From Azolla caroliniana (lineage: Eukaryota > Polypodiophyta), in assembly GCA_043228905.1 (NCBI GenBank), contig JBHGNT010000012.1, positions 19,406,001-19,470,000 on the forward strand: a DNA stretch of 64,000 nt. The letters run 5' to 3'. Numbering within the stretch: position 1 is the stretch's first letter; every line of letters begins with the position of its first letter. Below, in pieces: positions 21,081 through 31,144 of the stretch. The notes beneath the pieces are model-generated. The model did not search any database and was not told the DNA's origin. It worked only from the letters and a program-made list of their open reading frames with translations. The position numbers and the translations under genes were made by a program.

Positions 21081-22529
21081 ACGAGGACGGCATGGTTTCG
21101 GAGGGCGAAGAAGTCGGCGAGGACTTCTTCGAGTCGGCTTACCTAACAAGGGTAGGTAGCACCCCGGTGCTTAACGAGTTTCAAGAGGGTGAATACGAAG
21201 GGGAGTGGCTCAGGATCGGTAGATTCCTGAAGACAATGACATCGGACACTGCGTGGACAAAAGACGAAGCTAACCGGGTCCAGAAGATAGCGTACCGGTT
21301 CTTCCTACGGGACAGGAACCTATGGAAGAATCCAAAGAAGAGAGGTGGCATCCCACTACGAATAGTGGCAGGAAAGGAGGAGCGGGAGATGTTGCTCGCG
21401 GCGTACCGCGAGAGTCCTTGGGCCGGTCACCGCGGGACTTGGGCCATGTTTGAGAAGCTAAAGGGGAAGTATTGGTGGCCGGGGCTATATTAGGATGTGC
21501 ACCAGTTCGTGAAGACGTGCGAGGGCTGCCAGATACACTCCACAATCCGGCATCGAGATGAGTTGCACCCGACCTACCCCCCGACTGTCCATTTCAAGAG
21601 GATGGTAGATTTGGTGACGATGCCGATGGGGGTAGGACAAATGTGGTACCTGGTGCTGGTGCGAGAAGACTTGACAAACCAAGTGAAGGTCCGCACACTG
21701 CAGAATAAGACGACTGCGGCGGTGTGCTGATTCCTAATGGAGGAGGAGGTGTGCCAGTACGGGTGCGTAGGAAAGATCGTGGCAGATTAGGGGGAGCTGG
21801 ATGCGCAGGAAGCCGAAGAGCTATTCGACCGGCTAGGGGTCAAGCTCTCCCTCACTAGGCGTACAACCTAGAGGCAAACGGGAAGGTAGAACGAGGGCAC
21901 GTCCCAATTGTGAAGGCGTTTGTGCGAGCATGTGAAGGACAGGTCGGGAATTGGCCGCGACTTCTACCTTACGCGTTGTGGGTGGACCGGACTACACATA
22001 GTTCAGTGACCGGGTTCATACCAGCGGAGTTGATGTACGGGCAAAAACCAATTATGCCAGTGGAACAGGCAATCACTTCGTGGGCCGCAGTGGGCTGGAG
22101 GCGGGAAGAGCTGTTGGCGGCACGGATTCGACAACTTGAACGGAGACCAGAGGACATAGAGCGAGCAAGGAAGAAGCTACACGTGGCGCGGGAAAGGAAC
22201 AAGGGCCGGTTAGACCGACACACCGGCTCCGACCGAAGAAGATTGAAGAAGGCAATTGGGTGTTGGTATACGACAACAGCCTCGACAATCAGCACAAGGC
22301 GGTGCAAAAATGTGCAAAGAGATGGTTCAGGCCCTACGCCGTGACAAGCGCTAATGACAATGGCACATACCATCTCGCGGAACTTGACGGAACGCAAATA
22401 GTTGTGCCAGTAGCCGGGAAGAGGATCAAAGTATTTAAGAAGCGGCATGAGAACGAACTGGACTTGGTAAGTCTGGACGATGGTGATGCCTGCACCGGTG
22501 CGGACAACGACTCGGAGAATGAAGGGTGA
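21081..22529 (+). pseudogene. Gypsy-1 integrase remnant
   Basis: An acidic linker is followed by the integrase zinc region (GHRGTWAMFEKLKGKYWWPGLY-stop-DVHQFVKTCEGCQ, 21424-21535), a core with stops at about 21491, 21728 and 21788, and a short gap before ANGKVERGHVPIVKAF (the catalytic Glu region, about 21875). The C-terminal part WVLVYDNSLDNQHKAVQKCAKRWFRPYAVTS...GTYHLAELDGT ends at 22529. No chromodomain is visible. The first catalytic Asp lies in VDLVTMPMG at about 21607, and the second is not clear. Confidence 0.8.
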
Positions 22530-22602
22530 TTACAGACCGGTCTTCTCCGGCAATTGCAATATCTAGCACGTATGGGTGGACGTGCAGTTTGGTGGGGGTG
22601 GA

Positions 22603-23333
22603 TGTCGTGGAGAAAACCGCCCCTAGGAGGATTCAGGGAAATATGTGCATGAATTGGCCCTTACGTGTGGGCACGTTATTTAATAACTTGTACATACTTA
22701 GGAGCATTTCGATTGGTGTGAGGATACTAGGTAGTACACATTTACTACAGTTTAGGAAATCGTAGTGTATCTTTGTCTGAAGTGACAGAAATAAAGAGGA
22801 TGTAACCAGGTTATAATGGTCTGTCCCCGAGCCTATAAAAGGGAGGGGAGAAGGCTAAGAGAGGGACCGCGTTTTGCAAGGACGAGGTGTTGTCGGATTG
22901 GGAACCGAGCTCTCTCCTCCACTATCTATCGATCATCATTCTCTACAAGTTTCGGAGTCGGTTGCCTCAGCTTCGAGGAAAACTGTGCGCTCCCGGCAAA
23001 GGCTCCACTATGTGTGTGCGTGGGCGTGTGATTGTTTGGGTTAGGTTTGTCGCCAGCTATCCGGTTGTAATATTGCAAGCACTGTAATCGTTACTATTAT
23101 TGTAATTGAATCTCCTGTTCTCGTTCATCTATGTTTCTGGGAGTATCCCTTTTTCCCACTTGTTCAAGTCGGTATACGCATTGGTGGTTCATTCGGCCGG
23201 CAAATGTTGTCGGTTGCAAGCAGGTCTAATGGGCCTTACGCGTGCGCACTTCTCGCTTCCTCTTGTTTCTCTTGCTCCTTGGTTCAAGGCCACCGTGATC
23301 CCGCCTTATTTCCCACGCGAAAGCGAAACAACA
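22603..23333 (+). repeat. Gypsy-1 3' LTR (731 bp)
   Basis: Preceded by a purine-rich GGTGGGGGTGGA tract (22591-22602). Starts TGTCGTGGAG and ends CGAAACAACA. TATA box TATAAAA at 22834-22840 is followed by a purine-rich GGGAGGGGAGAAGG leader. Better preserved promoter than the 5' copy. Confidence 0.9.
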
Positions 23334-23339
23334 CAACAC

Positions 23340-24798
23340 CATTCTACTGTGGCTGACTCATCCATCTGCGAGCTCTCGGTAGGTTGAGGCTCTGTCTTGT
23401 CCGTAACTTCCTCAGTGTTGTCGACTGTAGTTGTCCTCTCCGGTGAATTGGGCTGAGGTTCCTCCTGTTCGGCGGTCTCACTTTCCGGTATCGCGATGGG
23501 CTCCGCTCGTTGTCCCGTGCTGCCTATTGTAGTTGTTATTTCCGGTGAAGTGGGCTAAGGTTCCTCCTGTTCGGCAGTATCGCGATGGGTTCCGCGCTTG
23601 GCCACGTGCTACCGGCTTGCATGATTCGGTGAAACATATCCTCCTGACTTTCGTCGAAATTGTCCAATAGCTGCGCGAGTTCCTCGGAGTGTTTGTCCGC
23701 TAGCGTGTGATAATCTTGCGCTAGGTCCTCGTGTACTGCCGCAATGCCTTCCTCATTGAGTTTGTAAAAACCTCGGTCATCTTTCCTTCAGTTCTCCCAG
23801 TCCGCCCGGTAGGTATGTAACTCCGCCGCTTGTGTTGCCCACGCCATCCAGCCTTTGTCTAGCGTCGCTTGTAATTGCATCGTAAACCTCTCCCGATTTG
23901 TTTGAAGAAGTATGCCCACGTTGTCGGTTATTACTTGGCAGCAGTTACGCGCTTCTTGCAGGTTTTTCTTGAGGTTTTCGATTTCTTTCTTACTGACCGG
24001 AGCCACTTCCTCATAATTGCTCTTCATTCCTGTCTATATCTAAGATTCCTTCGAGTGTAATTCCTCCAGCTTGCCCATTTCATTGTTCAGGCGAATTTCG
24101 ACCTGATGCCTCACCTCCCGTTCCTGTACGAGCTGCTCGTCGTACCACGCTTTCTTCTTTTCCAATAACGCCCGGAGTCCTGTGATCGTTGTTTCCGACT
24201 TTTGTGCTTCCTCCCATAATTTGGTGTTTTCTTCTTTCGTGCGGGTGTGCGCCACTACCTCCGCTTCGAGTTTCTCTTCGAGGGCCTTCACTGCCTTTTG
24301 GCCTTTGGCCTGGATGTCCTTTTCTCTGTCGGAGGATTGGCAGAGTTCGGAGCGGAGGCGGTCAATCTCGGATTCCGCCAGCTGCACGGCCCTCTTTTCC
24401 TTTGAGGTGATGGCGATCTGGGATTCAATCTCTTTTCTTAAGGACTGGGCCTCGGCGGTGTTGTCTAATGGTCGAGATTCCTGTTGCACCGTAGTTGCGT
24501 TCCATTCCAACTCCATGATGCATTCGTTGGCCTTTTGTAGCTCAGCTTGGGTCTGTTTAACCGTTTTCCAGACATTTTTGTTTTTAATCGCCATATCTTT
24601 GGCTCCGATACTGACCTTATCCAGTTCCCTATGAACCTCGACGAGGGCCGCATTTAATGGGGGTAGTTCAATTCCAATTCGACGTATACCGACATTCCAT
24701 TGTCTGCCTACTCTAGCTAGCGGCCCCTCATCATCGCTTTCCGTCGTTCGTGTTAGCACACGCTCAATCATTTGTTGTTCGGCGTGCTCCTCGACCAT
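23340..24798 (-). CDS. Gypsy-2 downstream ORF: long coiled-coil protein, function unknown
   Basis: Minus strand. One open frame of about 250 residues runs 24798-24040, after a conserved-looking acidic N-terminus (MVEEHAEQQMIERV). It is dominated by heptad-like helical sequence rich in Glu, Lys, Gln and Leu (for example DRLRSELCQSSDREKDIQAKGQKAV). A stop then separates a second open part (24027-23788, KKEIENLKKNLQEARNCC), and an acidic Pro/Thr/Glu-rich linker runs to the Gypsy-1 edge. It lies after pol and before the 3' LTR, where some plant gypsy elements carry envelope-like, plant-mobile-domain or other captured ORFs. I recognise no catalytic motif or membrane segment. Two interruptions (stop at 24037-24039, Gypsy-1 insertion) make it non-functional here. 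Confidence 0.55.
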
Positions 24799-25740
24799 CC
24801 GTTGTGAGACTTTTATTTGTTACGTCGCCAAAAATTCCATGAGTTCGTAAGTAGTTCCAAACTGTAACAGGGCACTGAACTCATGGGTTGTGTCCGGAAT
24901 GTCCGGATACTTCAGGACCTCGCTTTCCACCGTAAACACGCCTTTCCCCCGCTACGACTAGGCCGTAATGATCGGTCGTGGTTCCCAGATTATATGGAAA
25001 GTGGTGTTGGGCTTCGTAGCTGCGGAACTGTCAACCAAGGTGGTCATCTCTGTGGCCACGATTGTGTCTTAAACTAATCCGCACCCATCTTTCCTGTCCA
25101 GCCTACGCCGTTTCGGCCTCGGGCTTTCCTTGTGTTGCTCGGCTTCCTGCTCTTGCAGAGCTTCCTCCCTGCTCTCCGGCCGATCTCCCAATGTTGCTCG
25201 GTTTCTCTAGGAGGGATCTTGAAATGTTTTTCTCCAAGCGATGACTGGTCAAGCTTCTTCCGAATGGATGTGTTGGTGACCATGTCTATATTGAGTTTCA
25301 TGGCAATGTCCAGGGCTTCAGGGTGAGCAAGTGCCTCGACGACTTTGATGTATCCATCCAGTCGCTTTTCAACGAGCCATCTATGCAAGGTGGCAGAAAT
25401 AGTGATCGGCATCGTAGGTGAGTGAGGTACGTTGGCTATGGCGAACGTGGGCTTTGTGGTATGATGGAGAGGAAGGTGAGTGAGGAGAGCGATGAGAGCG
25501 ATGAGGGTTAGAAGATTGGTTTCTGTACTGTGCAGAAAACCTTCTATTTTCTTTTTTTTGTGGCCTAGGGTTCATTGGTCTATGAGCCATCGTGGTGTCG
25601 CGTGTTCTTGCTCTAGAAGTTTGTGCATGCATCAAGTGCTTTTAATAGCGATGCTATCTTCTCTTCTTCTTCTTCTTCTTTTCTTCTTTTTTTTTTGCTT
25701 TTGTAATGCTTACATACAATATTATGTTTACACTATAGTA
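24799..25740 (-). pseudogene. Gypsy-2 region between pol and the coiled-coil ORF
   Basis: Minus strand. An open part at 25412-25074 begins MPITISATLHRWLVEKRLDGYIKVVEALAHPEALDIAM and ends in an Arg/Lys-rich segment. A second frame nearer the coiled coil reads TKPNTTFHIIWEPRPI and GKGVFTVESEVLKYPDIPDTTHEFSALLQFGTTYELMEFLA. These look like pieces of one N-terminal globular region broken by frameshifts, continuing into the coiled coil. No family recognised. A plus-strand CTT/T-rich run at about 25660-25700 (minus strand A/GAA-rich) separates this from pol. Confidence 0.4.
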
Positions 25741-25754
25741 CAAGTAAGTCTCTA

Positions 25755-26395
25755 TAATTACTCCGCGGATTCTCCGGCTTTGTCTTGTCCGGCGGGGAAC
25801 GGGTTAGGTGGTGTAGGCCCCAGGTAAGGTTTTAAGCGAAACCCATTCACCTTTTGTTGTACCACTTCTCCGGCCAAGGTGCCAAGTTGAAACGTGTCGT
25901 TTTCCGCTCCAACTATCCAGTACGGGCTTGTCCAGCAGAATCTTAATTTTCTTGGCATTTTCCCCATGCATGTTTGAAAAACTAATACTGCTTTCCCGAC
26001 CGTAAAATCCTTTTCACGCACATGCCGATGTCGGTCCATGAATGCTTTGCGCCACCGTTGTTCTTGTTCCAATATGGCCATACTACGTAACCATGTTTCG
26101 CCTAGTTCTAGCATTTGTTGTAGCCGGTTTTGTTCAGATTTGTCCTCTGGTAGCCGGTCTCATACTTGAATCCGCAGACTAGGTACCTGAAATTCAAATG
26201 GCATTACGGCATCCAGCCCAAATGCTAGCCTTAAAGGCGTGGATTGTATGTTGTGATATAGGACATTTTCGACTAAACAAAAATTACGACTCCGGACGGC
26301 CAGCTGTTTTTTCTCATCCGTCCTTAATTGTGGTGGAGGTAACCTCGTAGGAAGTAGGTCACTTCCATCCACCACTGATCCGCAAAAAGTCTTTT
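25755..26395 (-). pseudogene. Gypsy-2 pol C-terminus with integrase core deleted
   Basis: Minus strand. Residues KKQLAVRSRNFCLVENVLYH, typical of the linker before the integrase zinc domain, run straight into TPLRLAFGLDAVMPFEFQVPSLRI, typical of the region after the integrase core. The zinc domain and DDE core are therefore missing. The rest (RMSAILEQEQRWRKAF-like to KLRFCWTSPYWIVGAENDTFQLGTL...NGFRLKPYLGP) is the normal C-terminal integrase module and ends with a stop near 25755. No chromodomain follows. Confidence 0.75.
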
Positions 26396-27522
26396 CTATT
26401 AAAACTGGGGATCTTTTACATCCCTTTGATATTCCCAACAACAAATGGGAAAGTATCTCGATGGATTTTATCATTAGTTTACCTCGTACACAGAGGGGTC
26501 ATGATGCCATTTGGGTTGTCGTTGACAGACTAACAAAATTGGCTAGATTTATTCCTACCAAAACCACATTAACCGCTCAACAATTGGCTTATCAATTTGT
26601 TGATGAGTTATTTCGTTTTTATGGATTACCGATGGATATTGTTAGTGATCGAGATTCCACGTTTACTAGTGACTTTTGGACACAAGTCTTTAAGAAACTA
26701 GAAACTACGTTGAGCATGAGTTCCACAGATCATCCTCAGTCTAATGGACAAACTGAACAAGTTAATCAAATTATTGAGGACATGCTTCGAGCTTATGTAG
26801 CAAAAACCCCTTCTAAGTGGGAGCGATACCTTCCTATCTTAGAATTTGCCTATAATAGCTCTAAACATACATCCACTGGATATAGTCCTTTTATGTTAAT
26901 GTATGGTTTTCAGCCACGTGCCCCAGTTGATGTCACGATTCATTGTGATACATTAGACAGTACACGCAATTTTTTGCAAGACATGAACCAAATGTTGCAT
27001 ATTGCCAAAGAGAATGTCAAAACAGCTCAAGATCGTGCTCGATTTTATGCTGATCAAGATAAACATCCTCATGCATTTACTATTGGTCAAAAAGTGTTTT
27101 TGCGTGTCCCTACTGATACTACATCATTGTCTACGGGCAAGTGCGCTAAGTTAGCCCCACGATATTGTGGCCCATTTGAAATCCTTAAGCGGGTTGGGTC
27201 ATCTGCTTATCACCTTGCCTTACCCCGTAACGTTGGTATTCATCCTGTTTTTCACGTTAGTCGTCTAAAACCATTTTTAGGCTCTGGTGATAACACCATC
27301 ACAATCCAAGATCTTGTAACATTAGAGGATTTTTCTTACAAACCTCATGTTCCTGAACGAATTCTTGATTCTCATACTAAATGTTTACGTTCTAAAGAGA
27401 TTCGGCTATTCAAGATCAAATGGATGGATAAACCTATTGATGATGCCACATGGGAACGAGAGCATACTCTTAAGGCACAATTTCCTCACTTTATATTGCA
27501 AGAGTGCAATCTTTTAAAGTAG
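26396..27522 (+). CDS. Gypsy-4 integrase core and chromodomain, intact open frame fragment
   Basis: Open for about 375 residues; the ATG at 26461 is internal, and homologous sequence (LLHPFDIPNNKWESIS) extends upstream to the join. DDE triad: Asp in SMDFIISLP (26464), Asp in SDRDSTF (about 26647), Glu in NGQTEQVNQ (about 26752). The integrase C-terminal region (GQKVFLRVPTDT, KLAPRYCGPFEI, HPVFHVSRLKPF) is followed by a chromodomain (PERILDSHTKCLRSKEIRLFKIKWMDKPIDDATWE) at about 27352-27460. Known chromoviruses use this module to steer integration to particular chromatin. No stop is seen, so loss of the 5' end is probably recent. Confidence 0.85.
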
Positions 27523-27529
27523 GGGAGTA

Positions 27530-28002
27530 TGTTATGTACACATAACGTTGGTGAGGGTAGGTCACCAATATTTACATTAGTGAAGGGTATGTTCACTAAT
27601 GTTAAAAAGGGGACTAATGATTGGATAGAAGGAATGATAAGTGCATGCACTATCATGATTTGGACAACCAATGAATGGAGAGCCTTTTAGAAAGGCACAT
27701 CTATTCAAGGGGCCTAGGAAAAGGTATAAATATGAGGCTTAGCTACCCTCATAATCACATTATGTCGGAAGGCTGCTATCTTAGACATCAGTGGTGCGGG
27801 CTACGCTTTCATCTCAACAATCGTGTTTATCTCTTCCAAGGTATTAGTCATCCTAATATCCAGCGGTATGGGACGTTGGTGGTAGGTTGGCTATGTCTAG
27901 ATCATAGCTCGGGGGTGGTCGGGTGGAACGGGTTCTTCTATCCATTCTATTTTCCTTCTTTTACTTTACTTTGGTCTATTGATTAGTAATAGACTCTTAA
28001 CA
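27530..28002 (+). repeat. Gypsy-4 3' LTR (473 bp)
   Basis: Starts TGTTATGTACAC right after the purine tract GTAGGGGAGTA (27519-27529) and ends CTCTTAACA, giving TGTTA/TAACA inverted ends. TATA box TATAAATA at 27725-27732. Confidence 0.85.
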
Positions 28003-28118
28003 AAATACTTGGGTTCACCTTGATTACAATCAAGGTGAACAACACCAGTTACGGAAGCATAATATCAGTTCTTGTTCTCTTGTCTATATTCTCTCTCTCG
28101 TTCTTGTTCTCTTGGTTA

Positions 28119-28154
<36 letters not shown>

Positions 28155-28184
28155 GTATTTAGCCTCATCTACTCGTCCTTGACA
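28003..28184 (+). repeat. Gypsy-3 5' LTR, 3' part only
   Basis: Matches 32566-32718 of the 3' LTR, including the palindrome CACCTTGATT-AC-AATCAAGGTG (28016-28037) and the end ACTCGTCCTTGACA. A (CT)n run at about 28121-28152 is much longer than in the 3' LTR. No recognisable tRNA PBS follows. Confidence 0.83.
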
Positions 28185-28214
28185 ATTTTTTCACCTTTCA
28201 TTCTTCTTGCTACC

Positions 28215-29180
28215 ATGTCCAACTTTGTCAATAACTTAAACCAAGTAATGGCTGCCTTGGAACAACTTCAACTAGAAAATGAAATCCTTTGTGGATTTTT
28301 ACGAGAGCTTCAAAATGGCACATCCAACAATCCCCCACTTGTTGAGCCTCACCCTTCGTCAGCACCTAGCCCAACCCCTTCCTCTTCCCATCCATATGTT
28401 CTCGAACCTAGCGTCAGCCTACCCAATAAATTCAACGGCTCGAGGGCGCATCGTCGTGGTTTCATCAATCAAATTCTGCTTATCATCCATTTACAACCCC
28501 AACATTATGCTAGCGATTTCCCTAGGGCTGGCCTCGTTGGCACCCTTCTCTCCAAACCGGCACAAATGTGGTTTGTGCCATTCATCAAGATCTCATCCCC
28601 ATTCTTAGATAACTTTCCTGTCTTCCTTGTAGAGCTTGAAGCCACATTCGGAGAGACAAACCGGTGACGAACGGCACTCACGAAGCTCTATTCCTTACAA
28701 CAAGGCTCCTATCCAGCCTCCATCTATGCTTCAGAGTTTCGTCAGATCACGTGCGATGTCAGTTGGGATGACCAAGCCTTACGCGACCATTTTCGTCGAG
28801 GCCTCCCAAACGATGTCAAGACTCTTCTCTTAAACTTTTCGGATACCACATCTTTGTCCCAAGTAATCTCCCAATCTGTTCAATGTCATAATCATCTTTT
28901 TGAGCTTTGATAAGAGGAACATGGGACTCGAGGATTTCAATCTTCCTCCCGCAATGCTCCCATCACAAGGTCATATGTACCAGTTTCGCCAACCACGCCA
29001 CGGTTGCCATCCTCCAATGATACTCATACCCAGATGGAGATCGACCATGCTTGGTTCCAACCATTAACTGATGTGCAACGACAACATCGATGTGACAATG
29101 GCCTCTTCCTCTATTGCGGTACCCCCAGCCATGTCATTCGCCATTGCCCAGTGCGAAGCCCTTGGCATTAATCCCACCGT
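28215..29180 (+). pseudogene. Gypsy-3 gag remnant
   Basis: ATG at 28215 opens 150 residues (MSNFVNNLNQVMAALEQLQLENEILCGFL, then a Pro/Ser-rich linker and the gag core start FINQILLIIHLQPQHYA) to a stop at 28665. Gag continues in another frame: LTKLYSLQQGSYPASIYASEFRQITCDVSWDDQALRDHFRRGLPNDVKTLLL. A zinc knuckle, CGTPSHVIRHC preceded by LFLY, lies at about 29100-29150. MEIDHAWF precedes the knuckle, like MEIDM in the fragment at 15.0 kb. Confidence 0.8.
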
Positions 29181-29354
29181 GCACTTCTTGTGGACGTTCC
29201 TCGACAACAAGAAAATGACCAAGTCTAGCTGCAGTAGGAGCCATGCCATTGGACACTTCCTATTACCCTACTTCTCCGTGCTCCTACAATTCAGTTATGA
29301 CAGCAGGAGGTTTTACTTTGCAAGTAAGTCTTTGTTTTAGGTCTACTTCAATAC

Positions 29355-31070
29355 AATCTCATGCCTTGCTTGATTCTAGTGCATCTACTTGTTTCATCAA
29401 TATCTCGTTTGTCTGAGCACATAATATCCCCATCGTTTACACAACATAACCCATATCCGTTGAGAAGCTATCAATGGACGGTTTCTCTCTTCAGGGGTGG
29501 TTACCGAAGCCATTGTCCCATTGGTACTTCAAGTCGGGTCCCACCAGGAGGTATTAACGTTCTACCTCATTGCAACCCCTCAACATCCGATTGTTTTAGG
29601 GTTGTCCTGGTTGGAAAAACACAATCCGATAATGGATTGGTGTAGTCATTCCATCACTTTTTCATAGACACCAGCATGCATGACTCCCCACCCCGTTACT
29701 TGTGTGGGGGGTTGCTTTCAACTTGGTTGTGCATTCTTCCAATTTCAACTCAATTTCTGACACTGTTGATTCCGTTGTGGCTGATTCCAACTTGGCCACT
29801 TCCGTGCCCGTTGTGTCATGGGAAATATCTATTCCTGTCACCAATTTTCCCGCAAGATATACTGACTTTTTGGATGTGTTCGAAAAGCGAAATGCACACC
29901 GGTTACCAGCACTTCATCCCTATGATTACCCAATCGATCTCCAAGATGACACGCATCCACCATTTGGACCCATCTATGGGCTATTTGAACCTAAACTTGA
30001 GGCTCTTCACACATATCTGGATGAAAACCTCGCTAAGGGTTTCATTCAACCCTCCAAATCACCGGTCGAGGCCCCAATCTTATTTGTCAAGAAGAAGGAC
30101 AGCTCATTACGACTATGTGTGGATTATCGGGGTCTCAACAAAGTTACGGTGTGTAATCATTATCCCTTGCCCTTTAATTCCAACACTCCTCGATTGACTC
30201 CAAATCGGGCGTATCTTCTCCAAAATCAACCTTCGAGGAGCCTACAATCTGGTGCGCATCAAGCCTGGAGACGAGTGGAAAACGGCCTTCCAGACACGCA
30301 ATGGATATTTCAAGTACAATGTGATGCCTTTCGGTCTCACCAACGCCTCAACAGTCTTCCAACACATGATGAACAACATAAAGGAGCACACTTAACACGT
30401 CCGATTGGTTCTACCCAACCTTCAAGAACATGGACTTTACTCCAAAAGTGAGAAATGTGAATTCGATCTTACCTCTGTTGAATTCTTTGGCTACATGATC
30501 TCACCCTCCGGGATCACAATGGATGCGTGCAAGGTAGCCGCAATCACCGATTGGCATGTTCCTACTCCGCTGAAAGAGATACAATCATTTCTTGGTTTTG
30601 CATTCTATAGAAGATGTATCAACGGTTTTTCCTCTTTAGTGCAACCTCTAATCATCCTTACTAGGAAAGATACTCCATTTCTTTGGACCTCTGCAACACA
30701 AAGTGCTTTTAATGCCCTCAAGGCAACTTTTCTCATAGCCCTAGTGTTGGTCAACCCCAACCCCACAAGACCCTTCCAAGTTGAAACCAACGCCTCTGAC
30801 TTTGCCATGGGAGTTGTCTTGTCCCAACCAGATGATGATGGTACCCTACATCCGGTTGCCTTCTACTCCCATAAGTTTACACCCCTGAAAATCTATTATC
30901 TAGTCTATGACAAGGAGCTTGCAGCTATCATCTATGCCTTTGCCGAATGGCATCCCTATTTGGTTGGGGCCCAACATCATATCCAGGCGCTGACCGACCA
31001 CAAGAATCTAATTTACGTCATCACCAGTAGTACATTGAATCGGAGGCAAACCTGATGGTCATCTTTTCTC
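29355..31070 (+). pseudogene. Gypsy-3 protease, reverse transcriptase and RNase H remnant
   Basis: Protease: LLDSSASTCFIN near 29370, with DSS in place of DSG. RT starts [53 protein letters not shown] (29992-30150). After a frameshift near 30185 it goes on through [21 protein letters not shown] and [10 protein letters not shown] to [12 protein letters not shown][27 protein letters not shown]. The segment that should hold the YxDD catalytic box is absent at about 30387. RNase H (FQVETNASDFAMGVVLSQ, YDKELAAIIYAFAEWHPYL) ends near 31052. Confidence 0.85.
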
Positions 31071-31144
31071 GCTGACTACAACTTCAAGATCTTGTTTCAA
31101 CCCTTGGGAAAGTTGATGCTCTCTCTCGGCGACCTGATTTCACA

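Larger units (their letters stand above)
16190..23333 (+). mobile_element. Gypsy-1: complete but degenerate Ty3/gypsy retrotransposon
   Basis: About 7.1 kb, with LTRs at 16190-16919 and 22603-23333, PBS, gag, protease, RT, RNase H, integrase and PPT in gypsy order. The two LTRs differ at many positions by eye, and the coding region has more than ten stops, so it is old. It interrupts Gypsy-2. The five bases flanking each side (CCCGT and CAACA) do not match, so no target-site duplication is visible. RT and protease motifs are atypical for the common plant chromovirus and Tat/Athila lineages. Confidence 0.9.
15660..26395 (-). mobile_element. Gypsy-2: 3' half of a gypsy element, split by Gypsy-1
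   Basis: On the minus strand: pol C-terminal part (26395-25758), a non-pol ORF region with a long coiled coil (about 25412-23340), the Gypsy-1 insertion (23333-16190), the end of the non-pol region and a polypurine tract (16189-15996), and the 3' LTR (15995-15660). The 5' LTR, gag, protease, RT and most of integrase are missing; at 26395 the sequence breaks against Gypsy-4. The two sides of Gypsy-1 join logically because the right part lacks a 3' end and the left part supplies one, although no target-site duplication is seen. Confidence 0.72.
26396..28002 (+). mobile_element. Gypsy-4: 5'-truncated chromodomain gypsy element
   Basis: Only the integrase core onward plus the 3' LTR remain. The left edge at about 26395 is an abrupt join to minus-strand Gypsy-2. 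On the right, the LTR is followed by AAATACTTGGG, which lies inside the Gypsy-3 LTR (compare 32566-32576), so Gypsy-4 had inserted into the Gypsy-3 5' LTR before the left part was lost. Confidence 0.85.

Noticed and set aside
16190-23333. Horizontal transfer of Gypsy-1 from a fungus or oomycete
   Set aside because: Suggested only by the FLDD-type box as I remember it; a phylogeny is needed and the element is too old and degenerate to judge by eye.
24182-24634. Plus-strand Ser-rich open frame
   Set aside because: It is the antisense of the coiled-coil ORF in Gypsy-2; Ser and Phe richness is what antisense of Glu/Lys-rich codons produces.
26160-26474. Single minus-strand protein of 104 residues
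   Set aside because: Its first part is the antisense of Gypsy-4 and the rest is Gypsy-2; the frame runs across a junction between two elements.
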